Positions 26,100 to 39,100 of a DNA stretch of 64,000 nt are shown here, one piece after another. This DNA comes from Trichopria drosophilae (Eukaryota > Arthropoda > Insecta > Hymenoptera > Diapriidae). The first letter of the stretch is position 1. Every line of letters starts with the position of its first letter. Under the pieces are notes generated by a model that saw only the letters and a list, made by a program, of their open reading frames with translations, ran no database searches and was not told the DNA's origin. Location of the stretch: the NCBI GenBank assembly GCA_030407085.1, contig CM059586.1, positions 36,815,501-36,879,500 of the forward strand, in the 5' to 3' direction. A program made the translations under genes and the position numbers.

Positions 26100-26990
26100 G
26101 TGTTTCCATACAATCTTGCATAAATAACATAGGCCGATAAAATTTGAGAAAATTGCAGAAGCAACAAGCAGAACATATTTTCCAAAGGCATTTCAAGCGC
26201 TGAATTCGAATCCGACCTCAGAATATTCCCTATACGTCAGGTTTTTGAGATATTTTAACCTAAAAGTACAAAAAGTACGTTTTTTTGGTACATTTGAGGT
26301 GCTGCAACTTCAAGACAGATTTTTTTTTTCAAAACGATCGTCACGATATCTCAAAATACTGTTTTTGCCATTCAAAATCTGTTTTTAAACTTAGAAAAAT
26401 CTTTATTGGTCACTGAGGTATCGTCTGTTGAAGTTTCTGAGTTTGGCCGAATTCGGCGATATTCAGAAACTGAGCAGAATCAGATAAAACTTCAAAAATA
26501 GAAAGAATTTAACCACAAAGACCTAAATATCGAATTGCCCTTAAGATGTTCGATATTGCTGAGTAGAAATTTGAAGCCAGAATAACAAAATACAAAATGT
26601 CGGACTCAATATGACTGACAGCTTTAGTAAAAATCGACCTAATTCGCTTCAAAATTATTACTCGGGGGGTTTCGAGGTTGCTGAATACGAAACTAACACC
26701 AAAAACTTGGTTTTTAATAACCAGGGTCTCACAATTAAGCAATATTATTACAGTACTTTGAAAAAAAAAACAGATCGTTTTGAAAAAAAATCTGTCTTGA
26801 AGTTACAGCACCTCAAATGTACCCCAAAAACGTACTTTTTGCACTTTTAGGTTCAAATATCTCAAAAACCTGACGTATAGGGGCTATTCTGAGGTGGGAT
26901 TCGACTTCAGCGCGTCTAATACTTTGGGAGAAGTATTGTCTGGTTGTTGGTTCTTAAATTTGTCGGTCCGTATAATATACACACATGAGA
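26100..26990. mobile_element. Fold-back element with about 150-bp strong arms
   Basis: The left arm contains GACCTCAGAATATTCCCTAT, ACGTCAGGTTTTTGAGATAT and TACATTTGAGGTGCTGCAAC. The right arm (26757-26913) is the inverse of these in mirror order. Weaker mirror similarity continues outwards to about 26100 and 26990. The interior has the dispersed module (AAAATGTCGGACTCAATATG and TTACTCGGGGGGTTTCGAGG at 26590-26700). Confidence 0.75.
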
Positions 26991-27508
26991 GGCATACAGA
27001 CAATCACGTGGTGCAGAATATAGCGATATTTTTTCAGAAATCCTACTAAACGAAAAAAGTATTGTGCACGAACACTTAGCGAGGTTCCTCCAATATCAAG
27101 TCATGCGCTTACGTTGAATCTCATATCGACAACGTCAGCAGTCCAGATTGACGTTAACACTATATTGGTATGAATTCAGCACTTGATGCATTGTCGCATC
27201 TACAGCGGTAGAAGGACCTAACTCTATAAGATGTGTGGCCTCAGTATATTGGTAAATTTTGGTATTATAGTAAGTTACGTAATCTAACATGAGGCTTTTC
27301 TCTGTTACCGAGGATACTTGTATTTATTGGGTGTTATGTTTACGAACTAAGAAATCAAATTCGCAATAAAAGCATCGTCAATAGTTGTACCAAAAGTCAT
27401 CCCTAACGGAATTCCAATCGGATGAGTCGATAAAACAGTAATGTTAAGCAAATTAAATTAAAGACGATTCAGTCTATTTTTCCAAATTCTGTCCCGATTC
27501 TAACTAGT

Positions 27509-28548
27509 ATATGTGGGCCATTACATGTCAACCGGATCACTTGTACGACCAAAATTCTATAGCACCAGAAAAATGGCGATTGAGCTTAAGATTTAGCTTA
27601 ACATGTCTGCTTTTGCTTGCCGCATGGCGATGTTGAAAATCCAAAATGGCGAGCAATGAACAACGTGGAAAATGCAGAAGCTCATGATATAAAATTATGG
27701 ATCATTGCACCACCATAATTCTATAGCACCAAAAAAATCAGGATTGGGCTGAAATTTAGCTTAATATGTCTACTTTTCTTTGCCGCATGGAGATTTTGAA
27801 AATCCAAAATGGCGTACAATGAGCAACACACAACAAAATGAAGAAAGTCATCAAATAAAATTGTGCAAGTCGTGACAAAATTTAAAAAGCATTCTGTAAA
27901 AAATATCTTTTAATCCAAAACTAATGCTTTACTACTAAATTTAATATATATATCGGTTGTTTGAGAATTTAAAATAGCGCAGTAAATACCGTCGACTGAA
28001 TTTTAAAATACTCTGTACTCGGTTGAAACTCGGTAATGATTTTTGTGGTTTTTGGACTATAATCGTTCTGAATATCCATCGCAATTATGAATTTTAAGAT
28101 TAAAAATGCGTGAATTCATTCATTAATAACGCATTTCAGATTCAACCAATCTGAAACGTAATAGAAACATTTATCATGTGTTGATGAGCAATTTTCACAC
28201 TGCAGGTTTTTTGTAACTCTCAATAGTACACTTTTATCGGTATAGCTTGCAAACCGCGAATTTTCGAGCGCTTTGAATTAACGTCTAATTTGGCAATTAA
28301 TACTAACAATACAGAAAACATTTTTGTTAATTTCAGTCTGCCTATCTATTTCACTAGTATCTTGTAAATGTGTCCTAAAAATGTCAGTGTTGCTAATTGT
28401 CCGCGATTTTGGATTTTCAAAATCGACATGCGGTAAATAAAAGCAGACATGTTAAGTTAAATTTTAAGCCAAATCCCGAAGTTTTTGGTGCTATAGAATT
28501 CTGGGTGTGCAACTGGTCCGGTTAACATAAAATGACCCACATATATAT
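27509..28548. mobile_element. Fold-back element, ends TATATGTGGGYCATT
   Basis: The left end is TATATGTGGGCCATTACATG and the right end is AAAATGACCCACATATATA. Arms of about 140-150 bp include TTCTATAGCACC, GCAGACATGTTAAG and the AAAATGGCGAGCAATGA block. Near the left arm a direct repeat of about 120 bp is present (27530-27660 and 27715-27835, starting at TTCTATAGCACCA). The termini resemble those of the next element. Confidence 0.75.
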
Positions 28549-28692
28549 GATCTAAAAAAATCAAACAAGTGAGTTAAGAATCCATTGATAAAAGTTTGAT
28601 GAATAAAAACAATTCTCGACGGATTCTGCATCAACTTGTTTAATATTTTTTATGAAATATATATTCGTTACAAATTTTCACTAAAAAAAAAG

Positions 28693-30450
28693 TATATATA
28701 TGGGTCATTCCAGCTAACTTTTAAAAAACGTTGCGCATGGGGGTCGGCTGATTTTTCCGCCGATTTTGTATGTTAAAGTACATACTGAAAGAAGGCTCTC
28801 CACTAATTTTCAGCCCTTTATCTGCCCTACAGCCCGAGATACACTGTGGTGAATTTTTAAAAAAGGCCAAAAAACGCCTGTTTTTAAAAAATTCGTTAAG
28901 GTTTTCCATTGGACCAATTCAAACGAATAAAAAAAGAAAATTGTCGTCCTTTTGTCTACTTTTGGCAAAAAATTATGTTGATTTATTACAATGCAATAGA
29001 TGGTTTACACAAAGCAAAATGTGAACGCGAATTTGGTCGGTTTTTAGGTTATATTTGATCATTTACTACTTCATGAGTTTTGTATATTTGAAGGCCATAC
29101 TAGGCTCATTTTGTTTGTCTAGAAAAAACCTTTAATTTCATTTTTTATTCATTCAATTTCATTCAGTAGAACCGAAGTTATAGCCCTTTGAAGTTAGGTC
29201 ATATTTCGAAAATCGCAGAATTGGACATACTGTAACCAATTTCTACATATATGAATTTTTTTGTAACTTTGGGAAAAGTTTGTCCAAACATAGTAGAAAA
29301 CCACCCTAAAGTTTGGTTCTGCCCCTAGACCTTGTTTCGACGCTACCATTTTTTTTCGACCTCGTTTCTGCGTTATTTTTTCATACAAAACGCGGTATTA
29401 ACGGAGGTATTTTGTTGAATGCGCATCCATTTGCAGAGTGCGTGCACAATTATACCACAATAAATGACTTGACTATTTGTCAGGTTTGAAATGACTATTT
29501 GTATAATTTTAAGTTGGTTATAATTTTAGTAACTTTTCCGGTTAGATGATTGATCAACACCGCAATGCGGCTCGATGTGATGTCAACCTTGTTTGATCAC
29601 CATGAGACAAAAATGTGTTTCCGCTACTCACACGCCTCTGTCGGCGAAACCGGAACTACTAAAGTACGACAGGCTTGCGCGAAACTGTCCAAGAAAAGCA
29701 CACTCCTACCCATTCGAGGTGTTAAGTCAAAGAACAGCGCCAACTGGTGTGCAGATTTGAACTAAAACCAGTATCATCGAACGTCGTTTGAATTGCGAAT
29801 ATTTTCAAAAAATTGCTCAAATTGAAATGAATACAAGAAAATAACAAAGAATATATAATTGTGATACAATTTCGTACATTGTATTTACATATTTTTTGTT
29901 ATTTTCTTGTATTAATTTTAATTTGAGCGATTTTCGAAATATGACCTAACTTCAAAGGGCTATAACTTCGGTTCTACTGGATGAAATTGAATGAATAAAA
30001 AATGAAATTAAAGGTTTTTTCTAGACAAACAAAATGAGCCTAGTATGGCCTTCAAATATACAAAACTCATGAAGTAGTAAATGATCAAATATAACCTAAA
30101 AACCGACCAAATTCGCGTTCACATTTTGCTTTGTGTAAACCATCTATTGCATTGTAATAAATCAACATAATTTTTTGCCAAAAGTAGACAAAAGGACGAC
30201 AATTTTCTTTTTTTATTCGTTTGAATTGGTCCAATGGAAAACCTTAACGAATTTTTTAAAAACAGGCGTTTTTTGGCCTTTTTTAAAAATTCACCACAGT
30301 GTATCTCGGGCTGTAGGGCAGATAAAGGGCTGAAAATTAGTGGAGAGCCTTCTTTCAGTATGTACTTTAACATACAAAATCGGCGGAAAAATCAGCCGAC
30401 CCCCATGCGCAACGTTTTTTAAAAGTTAGCTGGAATGACCCATATATATA
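28693..30450. mobile_element. Large near-perfect fold-back element, about 520-bp arms
   Basis: The arms at 28693-29215 and 29930-30450 are close to identical in inverted orientation. Both encode the same mirror-image 84-codon frame (28770-29024 + and 30119-30373 -), so little mutation has occurred since the arms formed. The ends read TATATATGGGTCATTCCAGC. Flanking bases are TA repeats, consistent with a TA target. The 715-bp centre has an inner hairpin (29812-29850 with 29896-29935) and a GC-richer stretch with a 71-codon + frame (29550-29765). No transposase was recognised. Confidence 0.9.
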
Positions 30451-32981
30451 TATATATTACGTTATGGCCGAAACGTAAAGTAATGTATTTATTAATGTTC
30501 AAAGACCGTATTTCCAATAAGACTCACATTATCAAAAGACGTGGGCGAATCGGAAATAAATGGGATAATTGATATCCGTTGCCTTCAGTAGACAAAAAAT
30601 TGACTAAATCTTTTTTTTACGGAAATAAGATCATAATTTGTATTCTTTCATACTGTACTAATATAATCTAATTTTGAATCCGACTTTTAAATCAAACGTA
30701 CCTCTACTTTTGTAGATTGACTGTTGGTTACATACTGACTGATATTTACATAGTTTTTAATCAAAATTAGTTTGTAACCAACACCTATCATTTTATTAAT
30801 ATAATTAATAATAATAAGAGTATTGCAGGGAGAAAAATTGATTAGTTGCGGGGTAACCAGTCACTTAACGCTCAGATCCAAATGAGTAATTGGTTGGGTC
30901 AAGCAAATACTAAGAAATAAATTAGATGCTAATCAATTAATTATAACACAAAACGAATCAATTGCTTAATGTAACTATTTCGTTGGTTGCTCCAACTAAT
31001 CATTTTTCCCACGCAGAGTAGGTTGTGTGCCTAAACGGGCAGAACAATTGTGAAGAACTGCGAGAAGAAAAAATAGATAAGTCGGTAAAGAATAAATAAG
31101 AGAGTAGATATAATACAATTATAAACTTAATTGAATACATTAGTTCGTAAATAAAAACGAAAACATCATTAAGAATAATCTTACCAGCGAGGCTATTAAA
31201 AAGTAACGAGATAACTAATGTTATCTTATTTTGCAACACAACACGCAAAATAATTACAGTTTTAAGCACAATGTATCGAAATGCTCCCTTATATTCTAGG
31301 TTTGACTCTCAACGTAACCATCAGTATAAGTAATCAGGTGTTTTTGAGGTACACTGCCGACTTACTAACTTTAAAATTATAACCCCACGACATCGTGCAT
31401 TTTAGATAGTATTTGTAGCAAATTCGATTCTCTACATGTTGATATTTTTATAATTATTATTCGATGCCAAATTATCTTCAGTTATTCTTCAATTGTTTCT
31501 ATCCGTTTCTACATACTCGGGGGCCTTAATTAATCTCTCGTAACAGGCGCGAATATAATAATATAATTGATCTTCATTTATAGGAAAGTTCGCTTAGTTA
31601 ATAATAAATTATACGGCATTAAGAGCACTAAACTATATGATGAGTTGATCATTAATAAAATTTGATGACTATTGTACTACATAAATTATACGTCAACAAA
31701 TAAATTACATGATTACGATGCTCGAGTCGTGATTTAGTTTTCAGGATATTTTGATACAATAGATTATAAGTAAAAAATTGTTTTCTTTGAGTCAATTAAA
31801 TAATAACTGTGCAATTCAAGGAATATTAAGATGAATAATAAATATCAAAAACTCTTTGTTTGCCACACTGTATTAATTATTCATCGAACCGATTAAAAAG
31901 AATCGTTATTCGTTCGCTAAAGAGATACTTTTACTATTCTAAGTAAAAGCAGAAACTAGAATATTGATAAAATGTCCAAATCATACAATCACTGAAATAA
32001 AATTTTAAACTATCTTTAATTATTGATTTCATATTTAATACTGCCAATGAAAAAACTCTATTTATTCTCTGTATCCTATATAAGAGGCCGTTAATCATTA
32101 AATCCAGTTTTCCTTATCGGTAAAAATATATAGACGTTTTAAGGTAATAAATAAATAAAATGCTCGATATTTGCAATAATTATCTTAAAGCTCTTACAAC
32201 TGATGTTGCACATTGCGGAATGTATAATAAAATCATTTTAACTTTTAAATAAATTATTTATACTAATTGAAAGAATTCCTTTTTGAATATTACTTCAATT
32301 TGAAAGTGAATATTGTAGAGTAATTGTTTTAAACTTGTTATGCAAAATGTATTCATTTTTCTACAAAAATACAAACATATTTTACGAGTATAGCAGATTT
32401 TAACATTTGACACCTAAAATCTTCATTTCACAATTGAATAATATTTTTAAGATAATGTATTTCCGTACTATACAAATTTCATGAAAATTCTACCATCCCT
32501 GGCAGTAATTTAAAGGCAAGCATTAGATTTATTTAGGGACATTTGACATATACAAAACATGTGTATTTGTTAGAATATTTGAAATATTAATAATGCAATT
32601 TGTTGGAATTATAAAAATTACTTTAATTTATAACAATGAGTTCTAGCAACAATTCCCGAAATGCATAAAAGTTTTTATCAGAAATCATTGTTTTTCATAT
32701 ACTGAAAATACGTTCCCGAATTATTTCAGGAAACGCAGTATTAAACCAGATCTTAACTCGTTGTACAATGCATTATTATTTAATAAAAAAAAGACAATAC
32801 CCAAAATTTACTGATATGGGATAAAAACATGTGCAAAGGTCTTACGTAAATGGACACAAAAATTACGTAACGGTGCATACGAAAGATTTAGTTTTATTCA
32901 AGGAATGCGATTAAACAATGTTAATCTCACGAATTTCTCGAAAATACTCATGTTTTCTATTTGACATTAATTTTGAACATT
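30451..32981. other. AT-rich intergenic DNA upstream of the SV2-like gene
   Basis: No supported feature except a 3'-half-like GGCCGAAACGTAAAG at about 30470-30484, which resembles the second half of the hairpins at 39892 and 63263. The rest is very AT-rich. Confidence 0.5.
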
Positions 32982-33167
32982 TATACGTATATGAATATCA
33001 AAAGTCAGTGAAAACGGCCCTGAATTTTATCGCTGTCGGTGACGATTGTAAGGCGATCTTCACAGGCCAGTTTTTATCAACTTGTCACAAACGAATGTTC
33101 GAAATCGGATCGGTTCGGGCAAGTGGATTAATTAAGTGACAGTTTGGTTACTTAAGATATAGAAATA
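32982..33167 (+). promoter_or_regulatory. Possible core promoter and 5' UTR of the SV2-like gene
   Basis: A TATA-like stretch (TATACGTATATG from 32983) lies about 24 bases before an arthropod-type initiator TCAGT at 33005-33009. If transcription starts there, the leader is about 160 nt and is richer in GC than the flanks. It would contain one short upstream ORF (ATG at 33098, 13 codons, stop TGA at 33137-33139) ending 28 bases before the main ATG. The motifs are short, so this is a suggestion only. Confidence 0.25.
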
Positions 33168-36100
33168 ATGAGCAACGATGCAAATTCAGAAGCCGGAAGT
33201 AAGTACATTGTCTTAACATCGTTTCTCCATTATTACAGTTTAACAATTTCATTCATTATTTTTATAAACAAATAGGATAAAGTAAATTTGAATTTATTTC
33301 ATTCAGGTAGCTTCTGATTTAGGAACCAAATTAATCTACTTAAATTCTTTTTATTTTTACTTATCATGATTTTAGAAAATTAAAATATATTGATCTTCTT
33401 ATTTCCATGAGTTCTTATTTAGTTGTGAACTGAAATGTCTTTTATTGTAACACGTTTATTTGTAAGGGAATGCGAATAGACTTGAATAATGTACAATAGT
33501 ATTTAAACGCATATACAAACAGAAACTGCTGAAGATGGAGCTGATTACGAAGAGGCAATTGCTGCAACTGGATATGGAAAATTTCATGTTCTACTATTTT
33601 TTACGGTGCTCCTAGTGACTTGGGCGTTCAGTTTTGATTTCTCGAATATTTCAATGATTTTATCACCAGCGGAATGTGACCTGGAACTTTCTTTGTTTGA
33701 TAAAGGAATACTTAATGCAATAGTATATGCAGGTAAGGTGCATTTCAATATCAATTAAAATATGAACAGTTCAGATGTAAAAAAACTACAATTCCCATAA
33801 CACAATTATTAATAATTTATTTGGATTAGCCGTAACTGTTATTTTCTTATTAAATAAATCAATTTTTCTTCATTGCAATTTTTTTCTAGTGACCATCAGA
33901 GTTCAATGACCGCACCAGTTCCTTTTTTTTAACATTTTTTATAAACGCAACAAAAAAAAATTCATCTGTATTCTTGACTCGTCAGTTAAAAACAGTGATA
34001 ATTCAGCTTTGTCATTCATGTTTAATATGCATCGAAAAGATTTCTGTAACTTATCTCGATTGAGTGGAATTATGTCAGGTGCAACATTATCTATATGTTG
34101 TAATAATATTGGTAACAATTGTTCATAAAATTTTAAAATCAGATATGTCAAAAAATCGTACTCATCGGGTTCAAAATGTCTCTTAATCATTAAATCTCAT
34201 ATCGTATCAGAGGAATCTATAAAATAAGAGAAATTTTGAGAGATGAGTAATTTTGCATCCAAAGAACTTCTTTGAAGAACATATTTTTTATTGCTGTGTG
34301 TCTGTCTTGAATTCTTTATATTATTATAGAATTATATTTCAGAATAATATAATAATAATTAGAATAATAATGTTTAAAACAGCACTAATATTCCATTTCA
34401 ATAAAGGAGACTGAATTGGAGATTAAAACGCTTACATTTCGCGTTCATCCGTCTTTAGTTAAGTCACGTATAAATACAAGATATATAAGTTACAAGTCAT
34501 TTTGTCACGTTTTTGAAGTGAATATTTATATGTGTAATGATAAGTAAAAAAATTTCAAAATCATATTTTCTGTCGTATTTTTGTCCGTACTTTTCAAATC
34601 TGCTATCAGTTTTGTTCTATGGCCGTTGATTTTGTCAAAATGGCGGCTAATTTACAAAAAACGTGATTTTTTATATTTTTTGTATTTATTTAACCTATTG
34701 GTTAATAATGTTCCCGGTTTCGGATCGGCACAAGTATCTGGATCCTGAGGAATAAGTACCATAACTTAAATTTTAGCGACGCAGAATATCAAAATTCAAA
34801 ATGGCCGATCAAATATGGCGGCTTTTACATGCATTTTCAATGTTTTTTCATTTTTTTGTATGCTTTTAGTCCCTGATGACTACTTTTTGAATAATTTTGT
34901 TATATTTATCTCAGTCTGATACCCAATATGCTAGAATATAACAATACAAGTTGATATAGAATTCAAAATGGCTAAAACATTATATTTTTATTATAATATA
35001 GATTTATTATGTATATCTCAGGTTGATATTGATTATGCAAGAAAATAACAATACAAGATGGTATGGAATTAAAAATAGTCGGAAATATTGTATTTTCATT
35101 AATAATCGATATCAAACTGAGATAAATATAATAAATCTATTGAAAAAGTAAATGTCATTAACTAAAAACATAAAATAAAATTTTTAAAAAACACGTAAAA
35201 AATGCGTGTAAAAGCCGCCACATTGGAACGACCATTTTGAATTTTGACATTCTGCGTCGCTTAAATTTTAGTTGTGGTCATTAATCCACAGAATCCAGAT
35301 GCTTATACCGATCCGACAACGGGAACATTATTAGCCAGTACGTTAAACAAATAACAAAATAAAAAAATCATGTTTTTTTGTAAATTACCCGCCATTTTGA
35401 AAAAATCAAACCTCATAAAACAAAACTAATTGCAGATTTGAAAAGTACGGACAAAAGTACATCAGGAAATATGGTTTTGAATTTTTTTTGCTTATCATTA
35501 CACAGATAAATATTCACTTGAAAATCACAAAATAATTGTTAATCAAACAAGCAATGAAAAGTTAATATAAACTATCATTCATAATAATACAAATGAATAC
35601 ATAGTTTGATGATTTTCAAACAGAAAAAAAATTTGTTGTATCCGAACCAAATATAAATTAGCCCCATTTTACAGAAAATTCAAAATAATTGAACCTGCTA
35701 ATATGACTAAATTACAATAATGAATTCAAATTACACAAGTTTATAATAGTAATTTATTCAAATTAAATTATCAATAATAATAACTACATTATCATTCTAC
35801 TATTAGCAATATCACTTCGTCTTTATTGCTGCAGATAAGTTACATAATTTTATCATTAACTTAAATCCACCATTTACACTATCTCCGACAGCGCAAGAGC
35901 GCATTTCAAATCACAGCTACTTTACTGCAATTAATGAACTAAAACAGACTGAGCTGTAATTTATTCATGACAGAAAAAAAGAGAAATAAATACAACAAAA
36001 TTGATAGTCACCACCACGTATAATTATTTCATTGTCTGTTTCCATAACACGAACATAAAGTTGTCTACTTGAACGGATTAAATATTGCTGAATCTTTTCA

Positions 36101-39100
36101 AGAACATGACATACGTGTTTTTTACTGGCTGGAGATTGCGGAAGACCTCGCAAAACTTTTGATTGTCTAGATTACTCTATCAACTATTTTGTGACTACTC
36201 ATATTTAAAAGCATGTTATACGAATGTGGCAGTTTAAATTTCGATTTGTACTAACGGTTCTGTATTTTAGTACACCTGAGTGGAAATGTATTTGGCCCTA
36301 ATCAGGTGCCGTGGTCAGGTCATGATCAGAGACTAAATACATTTCTACTCGGGTTAATATTAGTATACTTAATTAATATAATAATATGCCTACCTTAGAA
36401 TCTGTGTATGCTTCCAAGTGAAAAGTTGCGGCATAGTCCTCTAATTCATTCATGAAGGAACTCTATCAATGCCTAAATCTTTTTAATTACAAAAATACAA
36501 TAATTAAAATTCAATAAATACGTACTATGAAAACCCTTTGCGACAATCGAAAAGCCGACAGTTCAAAAAATGATTATGCTCCTGACTATGCGCCCATTTT
36601 TTTATATGTCGGCTTTTTGACTTTCGGTTTTTTGACCTGTCGGCTTTTTGAATTGTCGATTTTTCGACTCGCACCCAAATCCTGTTATTGGTCATCTGCA
36701 TTAAATTCATAAAACAAGATTATATTCGTAATTTGACATTTATTAATCATGTAGTTGTGCAAATAATAACACACTTTTGTTGGTATAATATGACAGTGGT
36801 TGTGGGACGTCACTCAATGGTGCAGGTCGATTTTTATGAATGCTCTGTTATGACCTTTACGATAAAAAATCAATGCCATAATCCAACTAATAAAAACATA
36901 AATAAAAATCAGATTAAAATTTTATTGAAATAATAAATTTTGCCAAAGATCTTTCGACATTTTGGTTCTCGTGTATAACTTAGCATTTATTTATCGAAAC
37001 CATATCACATTAATAATTTTGTTACGATATTCAAATTATAATTCCGTCTACATATTTTTTGCAGGAATGGTAACAAGCGCATTATTATGGGGTTTTCTTG
37101 CTGATGTAATTGGCAGACGTCGGATTCTCGTATATGGCTTTTTAGCAGATGGAATTTGCAACCTTCTCAGTGGACTATCACCAAACTTTACAACGTTAAC
37201 AGTTTTTAAGTTTGTCAGTGGCTTCATGTGGGTTTGAATTCAATAATTCCATTCTAAATATTAATGATTACCCCGAATACCTAAACTGGTAGAAGTATAC
37301 ATGCTTTGAAGATAATGTAAACGGGAGATAACAAAATCTTCTCCAAAAGGGAAAAGAAAATTGAAGCAAAACAATGTTCAACGATACTAGTTGTAAGCGG
37401 ATACTTTCTTCATTGAAGTTCGTTTAAATGATTAGAAATCTGTTTTATTACGGATAAAAAGTAAAATTATATAGAAAGGATACTTTTCGATTTCTTCGCT
37501 ATGTCGGTCAACTTGAGATGATTAAATAAAAACTAAATATTTCTAATAAAAAAATTACAAATCTTGATCTGACCGACAAAACGGAGAACGAGATCTGTCT
37601 TTCTGTGCTAAATATAATCTACTCATTTTTGCAAAAGTAATCGCAAGCATATATTTATAGTTATTTCTTCATTTATTCTTCTCAAAATCTTAATTTTCAA
37701 TATAATATTGCATAGCGTTGAATATTATTTTATTATCGTATTCTATTTTTAATTTTGTTGCTGTTGTGTTTTTAGTTAAGTTCATTTGATTTAAGTGATT
37801 GTTTTTAAATTAATGTGATGCGATAATAAGATAATAATCAGGAAAATCCTTCTATAGTATCATGTCAGGGCACTGACATACCGGTTATCCGCACGGAGAG
37901 AATGCTAAGCAAAAAAAACATACCGATTTTTCAACGTTTCTCTACGAGTTTACTGTATCATTTATACATCAAATTGAATCAAATTTAAAATATAAACAAA
38001 TTTTATTTTTTTGACATTTGAATGCAGTATAAGTGGCCCTTATGCTTCGTTAATGGCTTATTATGCAGAATTCCATCGAGCTAAGGATAGACCTAGAATG
38101 GTGTTACTTATGGGATCGGTTACAGCCTTAGGAGGAACTATAAATGCTGGTAACAAACTTTTTATATATAATATCAGCTACAAATAACAGTAAAGTATAT
38201 TAACATATTTTAGCACCCACAAAGTATTCATTATTTCTGTTGTTATTGCAAGTAATTATTAAAAAATTTCGATGTACATTTAAAAATCTGTTGCCAAAGA
38301 AGCATCCAATTTCTCAGTATATTAATAATAATAATAATAATAATAATAAACGTCTTTATTGTACAAAGATACAAAGTTGTACAGTGGGCGAGACACAGCA
38401 CAAGCTGTTTTACAGCCTGAATATTGTTATTCAAAATAATTAAGCTCACTCATCTCTTAAATTCTATTAAATTGATGTATTTTATGAAGTTGTTTAATGC
38501 TTAACCTTATTAATAGATAATTTGTATTACAAATATAATTATTATGATTTTCTTATCAAAACAAATATTTTGACAGGAGGAGCATGGTTGGTAGAATCTC
38601 AAAATTGGTCTTTAGATCTTGGAAATAATTTTACTTTGAATTCATGGCGGATTTTTTTGAGTCTTTGTGGCGTTCCGATTATCATTGGAACTTTCTTTTT
38701 GAGCTTTTTCCCAGAAAGTCCAAAATTCTTTATGAGTCACAATCGCAACTCAGAAGCATTAATAGTATTTAAGAAAATATATTCTATCAATTCGGGAAAG
38801 CCACGTAATGATTATCCGGTTAGTAATGCCATTACAAATGAATGTAATTATTGTTTAATAAATTTAAGTAATGCAAGTTTAACGAATTATGCAGATTAGT
38901 ATCTTACAAAAAGAATCAGAACGTAAGCAGTCTATTACTAGCAGTTTTCTTGAGACTGATTCGTTTTGGCAAAGTTATAAGATTCGACTTGTTAATGGAA
39001 TGCATCAAATGAAACCCCTTTTTATGTCACCTAATGTGTTGAGATTAATACTAGTTATGATGATACAAGGCTGTGGAATGTTATGGTGAGTTTGAAATTT

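Noticed and set aside
28770..29024. A conserved 84-residue protein, present twice (also 30119-30373 minus)
   Set aside because: Identity is explained by the two being the same bases in the arms of one palindrome. There is no family resemblance and no start context.
38522..38899. A 125-codon single-exon reading of the SV2-like region
   Set aside because: Its start and end read through intron sequence. GT-AG splicing at 38818/38819 and 38894/38895 gives the family-consistent protein.
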